A stretch of 64,000 nucleotides of DNA from Epiperipatus broadwayi (GCA_028023455.1 JAQFVV010012416.1:2287767-2351766), one strand, 5' to 3'; counted from the first letter of the stretch, positions 22,653-35,197 are shown. Numbers and translations: made by a program. The notes: generated by a model not told the origin, from the sequence alone.

Positions 22653-22822
22653 TTATTATTATCATCATCATTGTCAATTCCACATGCAGGATAAAGGTCT
22701 CTCCAAGTTCAATCCATCTTCTCTGATTTTAGCCTCTTTTCTTTAAATCACTACAGCACGTCATTATTTCATCCATCCATCTAATATGTGATCTCTTTCC
22801 AGGTCTTTTACAATACTATTTA
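22653..22822 (-). mobile_element. RTE LINE 3' tail fragment
   Basis: On minus it matches the 3' end of the RTE copies at 3967 and 24434 ('ggtctctccaagttcaatcc', 'catccatctaatatgtgatc'), with trinucleotide tail ATTATTATTATC at 22653. It is truncated within the last 60 codons and is more diverged than the other copies. Confidence 0.8.
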
Positions 22823-23892
22823 ATTAATCTTTTTTTTTTGTTAGACTAATGGCAGAATGTCGTAAAAGATTCAACTCAGAAGTAAACAAAGAATTCAAGA
22901 GCATAAAACTCCTAAATCAACTCTTAGTCAAAACTGATGAAAGTTTTATGCTCAGTCCATCTTTTTAAGATTCCAACATCACACACACACACACAACCTT
23001 CTAAAAAGGTAAATAATTTGTTTATAATAAATTTTAAAAAAAATCTAACAAAAGTTATAAACATATATATATATATCATTCACATTTTAACTTCTTAGCA
23101 ATTTATTGTTTTGCCAGGGTCACTTGCTCTGCGTCTTTTACTGCTAATTGGTCTAGGCATTAAAAACTTAAAAATATTGATCCAATTGTAAATTATTAAC
23201 TATCAATTTAGAATTCTGTCACATATTTTATGTAAGTTTGAGCAAACATGGACTCAATTCAAAATCCAGATTTAGATCGTATTTCTTTCTATCTAATTTT
23301 AGAACTTTTAATAATAGTTTATAGATTTATTCGTGTATAAATTATTTCTATTGTTTTTAATTCTTTTAAAAATAGCTCTCCTTTGACCTTTTAAATAATC
23401 AATCCGCTGGGAAAATGACATTTTATTTGTCATATTTTAATGAAAATTGGTTTGTTAACTGGAGATTGATGACATCATCGAAAAAAAAAGAGTTTTTAAC
23501 TGCACAGGAATTGATCTCATCAATACAGAATACTTCACCACTCAATTCATTTTGATGTTAAAATAGAAAAGTTTACAACATTGATAATGTCATGCAGTAT
23601 TGATTAAGCATAAACCTAGGAGAGTGTTATACTTAAAATGTGCTCACATATCTGACAAAATAAAATAAAAATATTTTTGTTCAGAAGTTTGTGATTATTA
23701 ACGTTACTAATTATCCTTTGAAAAGTAAATGTCGATTATATATATACAGTATTATTCGTTTCATTTGATTATATATCGTTCGTAATTAAATAAATAATCA
23801 TTTAAAAAACATCGATTTATTATTTTATGTGTTTAAAAGCTAAAATACAATATAACAATTTTTAAATGGCTTACGGTAACAAATACTTGAAT
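22823..23892. other. AT-rich stretch, nothing recognised
   Basis: Contains a T run (22831), a CA microsatellite (22980-22994) and an AT microsatellite (23065). No gene seen. Confidence 0.5.
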
Positions 23893-24062
23893 CCAAAAGA
23901 TTGTAAAAGACCCAGAAAGAGACCACATGTGAGATGGATGGATGAAATAAGAAAGTGTGCAGGGGTGATGTGGAGAAGAGAAGCTAAAGATCGGAGATGG
24001 ATTGAACTTGGAAAGACCTTTATCCTGCAGTAGATTGATAATGGTTGATGATGATGATGAAC
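23893..24062 (+). mobile_element. RTE LINE 3' tail fragment
   Basis: Plus strand: 'DCKRPRKRPHVRWMDEIRKC', then 'RREAKDRRWIELGKTFILQ', stop, and a (TGATGA)n tail at 24044-24060. It is severely 5'-truncated but little diverged in sequence. Confidence 0.88.
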
Positions 24063-24433
24063 AAAAACTTTTTAACAGCCTCCAGAATAGAGTAGCTAAA
24101 AAAGGGCATGGCTTTTCACTATCATGGTCAATTTTTCTTTTTTCTTTTACATTCCCAATAATTTTTAGATACCTGTTTGCTACCCAATAATTGGATGGTT
24201 GTAGTTAAATTGGCTATAGGTTAACAACTTGAAAAAAAAAGAGCAGAAGTGTGCTCAGTGTTGGTCTAATGTTTTCTTGTTTTTTTTTTTTTTTTTATAG
24301 CTTTCAATTACATATTCATTTTTACATTGATGTAATTGGGCAAACATCTAATGGTATGGATATAGTACTACCATCAAATATATCAATGATTCCAAAAGCT
24401 TATAGTAGAGGGAGTGAATAATCACTTCTAATG

Positions 24434-24815
24434 TAGATCATCATCATCATCAGCCATTATCAATCCACTGCAGGATGAAGGTCTTTCCAAGTTTAATCCA
24501 TCTTCTCCGATCTTTAGCTTCTCTTCTCCACAACACCCCTGCACATTTTCTTATTTCATCCATCCATCTCACATGTGGTCTCTTTCTGGGTCTTTTACAA
24601 TCTCTTGGAATCCAGTTGAAAATTTCAATTGTCCATTTATTATCATCTCTTCTAGCAATATGTCCAGCCCAACTCCATTTCAATCTTTTAATTTTTTCAA
24701 TAAGGTCAGTAACACCTGTTTGTTGTCTTACCCATACATTGCGTTTTCGATCTCTTCTTGTTACTCCCAACATATACCTCTCCATACTCCTTTGAGTGGT
24801 CTGAAGTCTCTAGAA
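24434..24815 (-). mobile_element. RTE LINE, last 112 codons intact, 5'-truncated
   Basis: The minus frame 24450-24785 is uninterrupted. It starts 'MERYMLGVTRRDRKRNVWVR', runs through 'RLKWSWAGHIARRDDNKWTI' and 'RPRKRPHVRWMDEIRKC', and ends 'FILQWIDNG'. The 3' tail (ATC)n lies at 24438-24452. The lack of stops suggests a younger insertion than the 3967-5345 copy. Confidence 0.9.
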
Positions 24816-26700
24816 AGTGGAAAGTTGTGCAATGATTGGATTTTTTTCTTTTTAGGTAAATATGAGTTATCAGAAGTATATTCAGAAAGTCCATTTATTC
24901 TACCCTAGAGCTATTTATTGTAAATTTAATTGATCAATAGATACTAGATCAAATCCCAAATTAATTTCTAACTATTGGTAATCTTCAGTTAGAACACCAC
25001 ATCTTCAACTCTTTTGTATTAACAAACTGTTAATCTGAAATTAACAAATCTTTTAGTTTTTGAACCCAAACAACTTTATAGATAATTATATTGATAGTAT
25101 ATAAAAGTTAAAGGTGATGGTGAAGCTACTACTATAATCCTGTTCATGACTGTAGATGTCCAATAACCAAAAATCTTGATTGGGAGATCTATAGCATTAC
25201 TGTCTAGAGTCTAATGATTACTCAATTCTTACAATAAATGCTCTAGAACAGAATAATGGAAGAGAATTACTGCTTTTAATGTAGGTATTAAAGATAGGCA
25301 GAGAAAACAGAAAGTCATCTGATGTTTTGTTTATTCCTTTCTATGAATGTGTCAGAAAAAAATGAGTTTTACAAACTATTTACTCTTGTGTCATGCCATT
25401 CATTGGAAATTTGATTAATTAGTGGACACTAGATTATCTTGCTACATTTACATCCTTAATTGTTTAGTTCAATTCCCTCATTGTATTACAACTAGGAATA
25501 TTACCTCAGATTTACTTAACATTTGAATATAAGAAATGAGAAGTTGAAGCTTTAATACAAAGAATCTTTATAGCTTCATTCCATCACTTTTCCACTGTGC
25601 TAAACTTCCACAAAAATATAATTGTTTATGTTGGTTTATTGGCCAATATTGTATTATCAGTCATTATAATAACTTAACTATTGAACTTTTGCTATTATCA
25701 AAATTTCTAATCAATATATGTTTGTGCAAATGCATGTTACTTCATAATGCTAATTTTATAATAATTATCACATTTTTTTTCTTTTTATCAGTGCACTTCT
25801 TATCAACAACTCCATCATATCATAGTGATCTACTACTGGCCCAAAACTCAAGCCATCTTCTCTCACTATAAATGCATTTCATAAACACCCTTTGCTCATC
25901 AGGTAAGCTAGAATCATCAAATACCTTAATCTTCATGCTTTTTCCAGTGGTCATTATTTTTCTATTATACCATTCACATGCAAGATGGGGAATGGCTTCT
26001 ATCCACTTTTAATACTGAGTGGAAAGGGGGAATAATCATTGTGATGCAGAGATATTATCTCTGTATTCCTATCTTAATTCCACTACATTACAATCATACA
26101 CCAGCTCAGAAATTCAGAATACCCACTGTTGTATATATTTTAAAATATTTTCTTAGGCCTTTTATTGTATTTTATGAAGATATTTTTATTTTTTAATCCT
26201 TATAATTTATAGAAGAAATCAAAATAAAAAAATATATGAACCAAATTACTGATGCAGTGGTTAAAAGGAAGGAAGGGAGGGAATAAAATGAACATAGATA
26301 AAAATATATAAAAAAAGCCATTATGGCACAAACGCCTCTTCAACATCTTTTTTGTAATGAAACAGTGAATATGTTAGTTACTAAGTCTGGTAGTAGCTGG
26401 ATGATAAGGGTTCAAATTTTGTTTAGTCTCTAGTCAAGAAAAGCAGTTATCCATATACCAATTGGTACCAAACATCTAATTGTTTTAGAGTGATAATAGC
26501 TTGAATTTTATTTTTATTTGTAGATTTAATAAGTGATAGATTAAGAATAAGATTTGTTATTGTGGCTATTCTTTAGTAATCCCCTCCCCCAATAATCATT
26601 AAATGTTTGTAATCTATAGGAAGAAAGATGGGAGAATTAGTTTTAAGGAAAATACATTATGCAGTCACATAAAAGTACTAGGCTTCATTAAACAAATAAT
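24816..26700. other. AT-rich stretch, possible SINE scrap
   Basis: No gene seen. Around 26385-26420, 'tctggtagtagctggatgat' followed by 'agggttcaaatttt' resembles a tRNA-derived A/B box pair, at low confidence. Confidence 0.4.
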
Positions 26701-26702
26701 TT

Positions 26703-27168
26703 CTTCACATGATCACATTTCCTATACTAGCACATTAATTGTTGATAAACAGAGCAAAACTCTCCATACAGTATTGCCACCTGCTAGAGGGTTGCATTAG
26801 ATCATAAGATCTAGATGCAGTGCTCTCAGATCCAAAGCTCCTCACTGACGAAGGCCACAAGCCAGAAACTAGTAAAAAAATATTTTTTTTTTATTTATTG
26901 TTTTTTAAAAAAAAATATTTTTATTTTTTTTTTTTTTTTTATATTATACCATTTTTTTTTTTTTTATTTTGTTTGTGGTATATATATATATTGTGTTTGT
27001 GTTGTATAATGTTGTTTTTGAGAAGTCTTGTAGTTTGTCTGGGGTTATATATATTGGATGAGTAGGCAATAGATAGGGATTTTATGCACAAGCCTTCTGG
27101 CATCCATTGATTAATCTGTTTAGCACAGGTGGCAATACTGTATGGAGAGTTTTGCTCTGTTTAAATAA
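26703..27168 (+). mobile_element. Family beta copy D, interrupted at the ribozyme cleavage site
   Basis: The left end is at 26703-26760 and the inverted right-end copy 'gcaaaactctccatacagta' at 26754-26773. Next come 'ctagatgcagtgctctcaga' and the 5' part of the hammerhead up to ACTAGT (26868-26873). About 160 bp of A/T-run and TG-rich sequence follow (26874-27036), before the element resumes at TCTGGGG (27038) and ends at TATGGAGAGTTTTGC. Confidence 0.8.
26838..26873 (+). ncRNA. Hammerhead ribozyme fragment, beta copy D
   Basis: CUGACGA (26845-26851; N7 = C is allowed), stem II GGC/GCC, GAAA (26865-26868) and ACUAGU. C17 and the 3' strand of stem I are separated by the insertion, so it cannot fold locally. 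Confidence 0.6.
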
Positions 27169-27244
27169 TTTCTTATGTAAAGTGAAAGAAATGAAAAAAA
27201 ATTTTTTTACGTAATAGCAGTAACAATTGTATTATTTGTTATAT

Positions 27245-27358
27245 ATCCCCCCCCCCCCCCCCCCCCCCCTTCCCCCTAAAAAAAGTAAATAAATTGGCTC
27301 CCCAAATTTTTTAAAATTCTCAACTGGCTCGCGTCAAGTTAAAGGTTGGGCACCACTG
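27245..27358 (-). mobile_element. hAT-like transposon end with a 23-bp poly-C
   Basis: On minus it begins CAGTGGTGCCCAACCTTTAA (27358 inwards), which resembles the terminal inverted repeat of hAT elements (CAGnGGTTCTCAACC type). Inwards it reaches a run of 23 C at 27247-27269. No partner end or transposase is visible and the flanks are AT repeats, so the 8-bp target duplication cannot be judged. Confidence 0.5.
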
Positions 27359-28440
27359 ATATATATATTAAACCTGTTAGTTCAAAATGACAATTTATTA
27401 AGTGAAAATAGTCATAATAAAAAAAACAACAACAAAGTGTTAAACCATTTAGCTAATTTTTCTTTACGTTAATTAATTTATATAATTTTGTTATGAATAG
27501 ATAAATAATTGTTAAAATAATCAAGTACAACTTTATATTGACTATGGATATAAAATCTGGCGATGAGAAGAATTGGAGTTTATATATATGTGTGTGTGTG
27601 TGTGTGCAGAATAAATGTAAACAAACAGGCACTTAGAAATCAACATATTTATTTCTTTTATTGTTAAAAAAATAGATACTTTGGTTTATTCCTGCTATGA
27701 TGTATTATTTCTGTGACATTTGCATCCAATAATATTTATTCAAAGTTTCTGTTTAGGATATCATGTCATCCAAGAAACCTGGCATGACTAATCCATGCCA
27801 AATATATAAACATTACTAACTTTTCACATATATACATGTCATCAAGATGTAAAACATGCTGAACTGTGTTCAGTCTATCATACTGATTTTTTTTACCCCC
27901 ACAATATAATACATCTCTCTCATTATTTGTAAGTAATAGGGTTTTATATTTAAAAATACATTTACAGCTAAAACTTTTTATATTTGTGTGTTTTGAATTT
28001 CTTTTTTTGCTTAAACTTTATATATATATATTTAAAATATAAGATTAAAGTAATAGTTTGCCATTTTTAAATAAAGCTAAAACTTTATCTTACAGTTTGC
28101 CTTTTTTTTTTTAACGTTAAAAAAAACGTAAAGCTCAAACTTAATCTTACCATTTAAAAAAAGTTTCAGGATTCTTTTACATGTTTTTTTTTCCGTAATG
28201 AATATACCTCTCCATCATTTATGTTATTTTTAGATTTGAAGTTTGGCATTACACATGCTGGGTGTTTATAATGACACAAAGTACCATATTATACTGGGGT
28301 GGGGAAGGATGGCTTCAACAGCACTAAGTGGTGTAAAAAAATCTCCAATTTGTTTTTATTTAGTATCATAATGAGTTTTTTTTCTTTTTTCCATAATGAA
28401 TATATGTCTCCATTTTTTTAAGATTTAAAGCATTATATTA
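27359..28440. other. AT-rich stretch, nothing recognised
   Basis: AT-rich, with a TG microsatellite at about 27590-27606 and T runs. Confidence 0.5.
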
Positions 28441-28600
28441 TACCTCCGATTGATGTATTATTTTAAGTTTGCAATATGTTTAAAATAATACATCCATAAG
28501 ATCTCTGGACAAATTTGATCAATTAACTTTGTCTATACATTCCTTGGAGACATTATTTTAAACATATTACAAACTTAGAATAAAACATCATTGGAGTAAT
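28441..28600. repeat. Fold-back element, about 50-bp arms
   Basis: The left arm (28441-28489, 'gatgtattattttaagtttg') and right arm (28551-28600) are inverted copies with a few mismatches around a 60-bp centre. Origin unknown. Confidence 0.75.
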
Positions 28601-31289
28601 AAGTTATATCAGGAATAATACCAATGTACCAGAAAATCTTTTAGGTAGTAGAATTAATGATTAACTTTGGTAAATAAAAAAAACCATTCTGATTATTTTT
28701 TTTTTTTAAAAAATATTAATATGTGAAATTTTGTTATTTTTATTTACAATAAACAGTTTTAATAGAATACTATGTCGCAACATGATTATAAAACTTCTAG
28801 ATTTAACAGTGGGATGTATGAGAAAGGCAGGATAGAAATATATGAAAGGACAATTTAGAAACTTGTTTTTAATAATAGCAGAAAAAAATTATCTCCATAG
28901 CTTATAATAAAACAAGGATATATTTATTTTGAATTTATGGACAAAATGAATTGATAAACAAAAGAAAGAAGAGAAGAGATTTCTTTCTTTCTCCTCAATA
29001 GTATTTCCAAAAAGTTGGAAGAATGAATTGAGTAGTTTAAAATTTATATATATTAAAACCAGTTGGTTACAGTGCTGCACTATTAAAAATAAAAGATAAT
29101 TGGAAGCATGCACCTTGGGTTTAAGTATAGAATTATTTAATTAATGAGGGAAGTATTATTTAATTTTCCCATGCATATTTGTATTTATAATAAGAATGTT
29201 AAATATTTTATTTTTATTTTCACATGATGGTAGGAACACTCTAGACAATTTTGTTAACTTAATTGTCAAACCTTTTTTTATATCATAATATGCATATTTT
29301 GATATGTATTATAAATTGTAAATATTGGTAGAAGAGAGAGAAAATTATAAAATCAGATATATAATTTATTTGATCTCTCACTTCAATAATTTTATTTAAT
29401 TATCATTTACTTTTAATTTTAAAAAAAATGTATTAAGAGAAAATATTTTTTCTTTTTAATAAGGTGTTTAATGGTATTTAATTTTAATATTTTAAGAGAA
29501 ATAAAGTTTTATATTTAAAAAATATGATTTTAATATTTTGGTAAATTTTATTTTTAATTAGTTGTTTTTTTTTCTTTTTTTCTCTTTATCTCTCTTTACT
29601 ATAAAAAATCAAATTAATGCAATTCACTGATTGTCTTGGGTTTTTTTTTGTTTTTGAATTTTTTTTATTAGAAAGAAATTTTAAGAATTTTATCATGTCA
29701 ATTTAAGTTTTGACTTGTTTTTCAATGTCAAAGTTTAAGGAGGGAAATAGCTAAACAATTATATTTAATAAAATTTTACCTAATTGTTTATTACTAATTG
29801 TATCATATAAGAGACAGATCATTACTGGTTTGAGCAAGATTATTCTAAAAAATAATAGGAGTAAATAAGTCAAAAGACCTAAGTGCCTAGTAAGAAAAAT
29901 ATTCCTAACTTAGTTATTGAAGAGAAGCAACTGCTAAAGAAGAAAGAAGCAGAAGTCTTAATTAATATGTTGCATAGAACAGCAGAAGTTTTAATCAAGC
30001 TTTTAGCATACTATGTGTTTATTCATAAAAATGGTTTCTACAATAAAAACCATGTGCTAAATTAACTAAAAATTAGATATTATCATCCTCTGTGTAATCT
30101 GCCTTCCCTGGAATAAAATGTAAAAAAGTTACCCCCTGATGTAATCTGCAACCCAGTCTTCAACCAAGAGCATGAGTCTCTATATGCATTATTGTCACCT
30201 GAAAATTTTAGTGGAAAGAAATGATAAAAGTTGCTATTTTTTAATCTTGAAATACTGCACACCAGGAAAAAGACAAATTAATTATGTTCATGTGTAGAAG
30301 CCTTCAAGAAGAAAATTCAACTTGCAATTATAATTGGAAAGAACTCTTCAGAAGAATCAAACTGCAATTAAAGGTATTTTTGTGTGCAAACTGTATTTTT
30401 TATTAATAGTAAAAAAAAAGAGAGATTTCTTTTCTAATATAAAAGAGGTAATTTTTTTTTGTAAGAATTGATAATTTTAAATATTTTCATTAAATTAATG
30501 TTTTCAAATTGTGAAACATTTTTTTAAACCATTCAAATTTCTCTTAAAAATTGTTTTATTTGGAAAATTTAATTTTTTTAACTTAATTTTTTTGTGAAAC
30601 ATTATTTTTTCCTCTAATTTAACAAAAGGGCTTAGTTATTTTAAAGAAATAAATTAATGCATTAAAAGTTAATTTATGACTAGAAATCAACTGATTGATT
30701 ATAATTTTTATGAAAATATACTTTTTTGATGAAATGAATGTTAAAAATCTCATACTATCATTTCATTTTCTTTTGTTATGTTAATCAATTACTTATTAAA
30801 TAATTGTTTTGAAAATATTTTTTAGTCTTAATTTCTTTATTCTATCCGATTCATGTTTCATAAATTGCAGCATGTATGACTTTATTTCATGACAGCTTAG
30901 TGTTCTAGGATTTTTTTAAATAAACCCAATAAAATTATTTACTTACAGTAGAGTAAATTTAGGAATTATTTAAAGTCATTTATAATAAGCTATTTATTTA
31001 TTTATTTATCTCTTGCTCACAGTAATCATTTATAGAGTTATTGTTTCCTAAACTAGATTTGTGCATAACAATTAGTTATATGGATTGGGAATTTATGTCT
31101 ACTATTTGTATTTCAGATGAACCTAAATGATACAAAGGTATATCCTTTAAAGTCCAGGCACTTCATTTTATTTATTATTAATTAGAAATTGTGTATAGTT
31201 AGCCAGTACATTAAAAGTACTATATGCCAGAGCATTGATGCTGTCCATCATGTTTTAGTATGTCAGCATTTGATTTTATAAATATCTTC
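28601..31289. other. AT-rich stretch, nothing recognised
   Basis: Very AT-rich, with long T and A runs. A 60-codon frame at 29883-30065 contains a 'KTAEVLI'-like internal repeat but nothing recognisable. Confidence 0.45.
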
Positions 31290-31600
31290 TGATGGATTGG
31301 CACCTGAGTCTGTGCAGCCAAATTATTATATTGTATTGGTGCCCTAAGTTTGGTAGTGGCTAAATAATTAGTTTGGTCTATAGTAGACCCATTTCAAATC
31401 CAGTCACAAGTTTGACTATTGATTTTTTTTATTGTTGATTATTCATGATGATGAATGATTATTCTTCTTCTCTGTAATGCTGAGTGAACTTATAATTAGT
31501 TCTTTGCTGATCTCTCATGCTCGTTACATTCATTAGCTTTCCTCTTATATTTAATTTTATATTTTGTTTATTTGGGGATGATCAGGATTTTCCATCACCC
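31290..31600 (+). repeat. Dispersed repeat zeta, SINE-like, copy 2
   Basis: Reverse complement of the copy at 18220-18500. 'ccatttcaaatccagtcaca' holds the weakened B box, and 'tgatctctcatgctcgttac' and 'ctcttatatttaatttt' match the body. The inserted 'catgatgatgaatgattatt' region differs. Confidence 0.6.
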
Positions 31601-32358
31601 CAAGTTCATCCCTGAGTCTGTACTGTTACAATATATATATATATTTAATCCACATCATAATTATTCAACTATAAAACAATGCACGAAACATTTAGAGATA
31701 CCAAATCAATTAATAATTATTTCATCACCAAACAATGCCATTAGAAGTTTCATTGGATAGCAAAATAGAACTAAAGAAAAGAAACATTATACTTTGGGGG
31801 AAATCAATTAAAAATTTCAGTGGTACACTTTGTAAAGAATAATGTGCCATAATATTAATTTATTAATGTTTTCTTTCTTTTAAATCATAATTTATGGAAA
31901 AATTAAATTTGCCAAAATTCTAAAGATTTCTAGGAGTAATAAATAGTTCGAGAATATGGTTTTAAGTTTTTTTAAAAATAATTATTAATATTTATTTTTT
32001 AAAAGAGATTCAATTCAAAAATTAATATTTAAAAGAAATTTTAATAGAAAGAAATGTTTTCATTAATTTTATATGTACACACATTTGAATATATGTAAGA
32101 TTTCAAAAGAAATAATTAAAAAATAGCATATGCATTTGATAAATTTATTCTTGATTATTTATAGTCTTTAAAACAAGCTAAATAAATGTAAGAAAAAAAT
32201 TGCATGTTTATACATATCAATTTGTGAAATATATAAAATAGCTTTATTTCATGAAACTGAGCAGATATTTTTTTATTTTATATACATTGGTACAAAAATT
32301 TGCTAGCCATGTCTCTTATGATTAAGTTATTATTTATTTGATTAATCATTAACAAAAG
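31601..32358. other. AT-rich stretch, nothing recognised
   Basis: No gene or repeat match seen. Confidence 0.5.
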
Positions 32359-32759
32359 TACATCTAAAATTATTAAAACAGACAAAACTCTCTATACATT
32401 AGTGCCACTCAGTGCAAGCCAGAGAAATCATAAATGCCAGAAGGCTTGTGCATGCCTACTCATCCAATATCCTAGACTAGTTTCTAGCTTTTATCAGTGA
32501 GGAGATTTGGATCTGAGAGCACTGCACCTAGATATACTATGATCTAGGTGCAGTGCTCTCAGATTCAAAGCCCCTCACTGATGAAAGCCACAAGCTAGAA
32601 ACTAGTCTGGTATATTGAATGAGTAGGCACTAGATAGGGATTTTATGCACCAGTCTTCTGGAATCCATTGATTTTTTTGGCTTGCACTGTTATAATAACA
32701 GTTATGAGCAAGCATAAGAAATGATGATCATGTGATGTTTAATGGTTTAATACATCTAA
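32359..32759 (-). mobile_element. Family beta copy E, fold-back, with 9-bp target duplication
   Basis: Flanked by TACATCTAA at 32359-32367 and 32751-32759, a plausible target-site duplication. The centre (about 32535) is a palindrome. 'atctgagagcactgcaccta' on the left is answered by 'taggtgcagtgctctcagat' on the right, so two hammerhead regions face each other. The outer end at 32750 is the complement of AACCATTAAACATC, the family's left terminus. Confidence 0.85.
32571..32614 (+). ncRNA. Hammerhead ribozyme, beta copy E (right arm)
   Basis: CUGAUGA (32578-32584), stem II AGC/GCU, GAAA (32598-32601), stem III ACUAGU and C17 at 32607. Stem I starts UCA/UGG (three pairs) and then mismatches. 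The facing minus copy (about 32472-32505) reads CUGAUAA, with G8 lost, and is predicted dead. Confidence 0.55.
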
Positions 32760-33107
32760 GGTTATATTAAATTTGTATTACAGGGGCAAAACATCTGCTT
32801 TAATAAATACTTTAGATGTTGTATATGTTATGTAAACTTTGAGAAACATACTTTACTTACATGATGATTGTAGGGCATATTACCTACAATAGCAGTATTT
32901 ATTTTATATATTAAGTAGAAGATAAACATAAAGAAAATACTTTATTTAAAAGCAAGATGAGAAGTATATGAGTTTTTCACAATATAAAAATGCTTTCTAC
33001 TTTAAAGTGAACAAACTTAGATGTCATGACAAAGCAAATGTTTTATATAATATTTGGGGGCACTCATTCTATATAATTTATAAGAAGTATTGTAATTGAA
33101 ATATGAG

Positions 33108-33330
33108 TACCAAACTCTCCATACAGTAGTGCCATCAAGTGCAAGCTTTCATAATCAATGGATGCAGGAAGATTTGTGGATAAAATCCTTATCTAGTACC
33201 TACACATCCAACATCCCCTAATTAGTTTATAGCTTGTAGCTTTCATCAATGAGGAGCCTTGGATTTGAGACTACTGCACCTAGATCGTAGGATGTAATGC
33301 AACTCTCCAGCTGACACCTTTTAGCTATTT
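33108..33330 (-). mobile_element. Family beta copy F, diverged
   Basis: Minus-oriented. It runs from the right end (CAAACTCTCCATACAGTAGT) through 'gaggagccttggatttgaga' to 'ttttagctatttgattaact', matching the extension of copy H. The hammerhead reads UUGAUGA...UAAA, with C3 and G12 mutated, so it is predicted dead. Confidence 0.75.
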
Positions 33331-34092
33331 GATTAACTACAAACATAAACAAATCAACATAAATTACAAATGATAAGAAAATGCACAAAATGATAGTAAT
33401 TTAAATGTGGATGTGAAATAGTGTGTTATTACTTTGAAAATTTTCAAGTTCGTTTACACGTGTGTATGAATTTTAGAACTAGTTCATAAACTTATTCCCA
33501 TTCGTACAGATAATTTCCAATATATTTATTTTTATTTTTGCAAAAGGATATAGAGATAAATTTCTAGATAAAAAAAATATAAATAAAAATTTTCAAAATA
33601 AATAAAATGAGAATTTAGAATGTTGATCACATCAGATATTTATTTATCTATTTTAAAATTATTTATATCTTTAATCGGTTGATCATTAATTAACTTTGTA
33701 TTGATATATAATGGCCATCATTCATTATTTTCCTTCATTTATTTATTTTTATTCTGAGTTTGATAAACATTTGTGAAGGTCCAATGTTCTGCTGAGTCAA
33801 CATAATTTCATCATACACACTTTTATTATTATAAAAACAAAATTTTCTCATGATCTGCAGTTCGGGTACACTTGCGTGTGGAGGTAATGTGATTAGGGTC
33901 TGGAGAGGCTGCATAAACATGTACTCATTGAACATCCTCATTTGCACGATGCTCATAAATGAGAAATGTTTGCAAGTTGGGATAGATAATAGATAATGAT
34001 GGATTCACAGATTAGATATTTTATTTATCATTTTGTATATATTGAACAATAGGGGTAAGGTTATCAGGAAATCATTTGGTATTTGAGCATTC
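33331..34092. other. AT-rich stretch with one unassigned frame
   Basis: A 73-codon minus frame at 33735-33956 ('LPPHASVPELQIMRKFCFYN') has fairly balanced composition and may be a decayed coding scrap. I recognise no family. Confidence 0.35.
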
Positions 34093-34165
34093 TAGTGCAA
34101 TGCTTTTTAACCAAGGTATCAAGACACATCGTGGTCCTACAATAATACTTCAGGGATACCTGAAA
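34093..34165 (+). mobile_element. Possible degenerate hAT-like terminus
   Basis: CTAGTGCAATGCTTTTTAAC followed by 'caaggtatcaagacacatcg' resembles a hAT terminus (CAGTG...TTCTCAACC, then a ring of purine-rich sequence). No partner end found. Confidence 0.3.
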
Positions 34166-34396
34166 ATATTGTGATAAACAGTATTATAAAACCTTTTATG
34201 CTGGATATTTAAAATTAAAACATAAAGAAATTAAAATTAATACATTCTGGTTTCACATAAAAAACAAATATCCTCATGTAACAACAACAAAAAATGGTTC
34301 AGCCATATTGTTGCAATTTTCTATTACCTATTTATGCAAATTAGACTTTTCTGCATGCAGTAGCAAATAAAATTTTATAGAAAGAATTTAAATTAG

Positions 34397-34873
34397 GATT
34401 TCGAACCCCTCCAAACACCAATAGTCTTATTAATAATACAAAAGATAAAAGAAACATTGAAGAAACCCCCCCAGGTGGTATATAGAATTGTGTGCCCTCA
34501 AATGGGGTGTGATGCTGTTTATTATGGAGAAACTCATGCTACAATTGACAATAGATTGGCTCAACACAAATACACATATACAAAAGCAACAACCAAAAAA
34601 GAAGGCAGTTCTGTATTTGCTGACCATCAGCAAGAGCTCAACCACAGATTTGAGCCCTTCAAGGCTAATATATTATGCACAGAAAGGAACGACATCAAGA
34701 GAAAAATTAAAGAAGCTTGTTTTATCACCAGTGGTATCAAATCAATTAATATAAAAGACACTTGTTTTGCCATTTCCAGAAAATGGATAGTAGAGGAAAT
34801 AATTTTGCATACATTTGCATATAATAATGTTGACAATATAGAGACTATGATTATGGAGCAACAAGGGCTCTGA
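34397..34873 (+). pseudogene. Penelope-like element GIY-YIG endonuclease domain (C-terminal fragment)
   Basis: An open frame from after the stop at 34394 to the TGA at 34871-34873. It starts without ATG because it is the 3' part of a longer ORF. The motifs follow the PLE GIY-YIG domain in order: 'VVYRIVC' (GIY strand), a CPQMGC pair of cysteines, 'VYYGET' (YIG strand), 'DNRLAQHK' (conserved R and H), 'SVFADHQQELNH' (paired H, the PLE-type metal-binding signature) and 'CTERNDIKRKIKEACFI' (with the catalytic Glu helix). In PLEs this nuclease nicks target DNA for an N-terminal RT. No RT is visible upstream, where the sequence meets other repeats, so the copy is 5'-truncated but its nuclease frame is open. 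It is the only candidate source of PLE machinery in the window. Confidence 0.85.
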
Positions 34874-35197
34874 AAGTGCTTAGTCTGCAGAAATTATAAT
34901 ATAAAAAAGCCTACAAACTATTATATAAAAGTTTCACTGCAATGCAGTAGCGTATTATTAATAAATAATCATTAAAAATTACAAAACAGAGAGACAAATC
35001 ATTGGAGAAAGAAATGAAAGTAGTTTTTCCAGAATTTCACACTAATATTAAAAAACTGTGCAAGTTGTATCTAAATCAAATAAGGCATTAAATATATTAT
35101 TTACTTATATGCACACCATTAAAATTTATAAATTATTTAATATCTTTATGATTATTTTACTGTAAGAACTGCATACATATTTAAACAAATTAATACA
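34874..35197. other. AT-rich sequence after the PLE frame
   Basis: It may include the PLE 3' region. No repeat match or ribozyme core was seen before beta copy G. Confidence 0.4.

Noticed and set aside
26874-27036. Real open frames over the long A/T runs
   Set aside because: The frames encode homopolymer K and F runs caused by A and T tracts.
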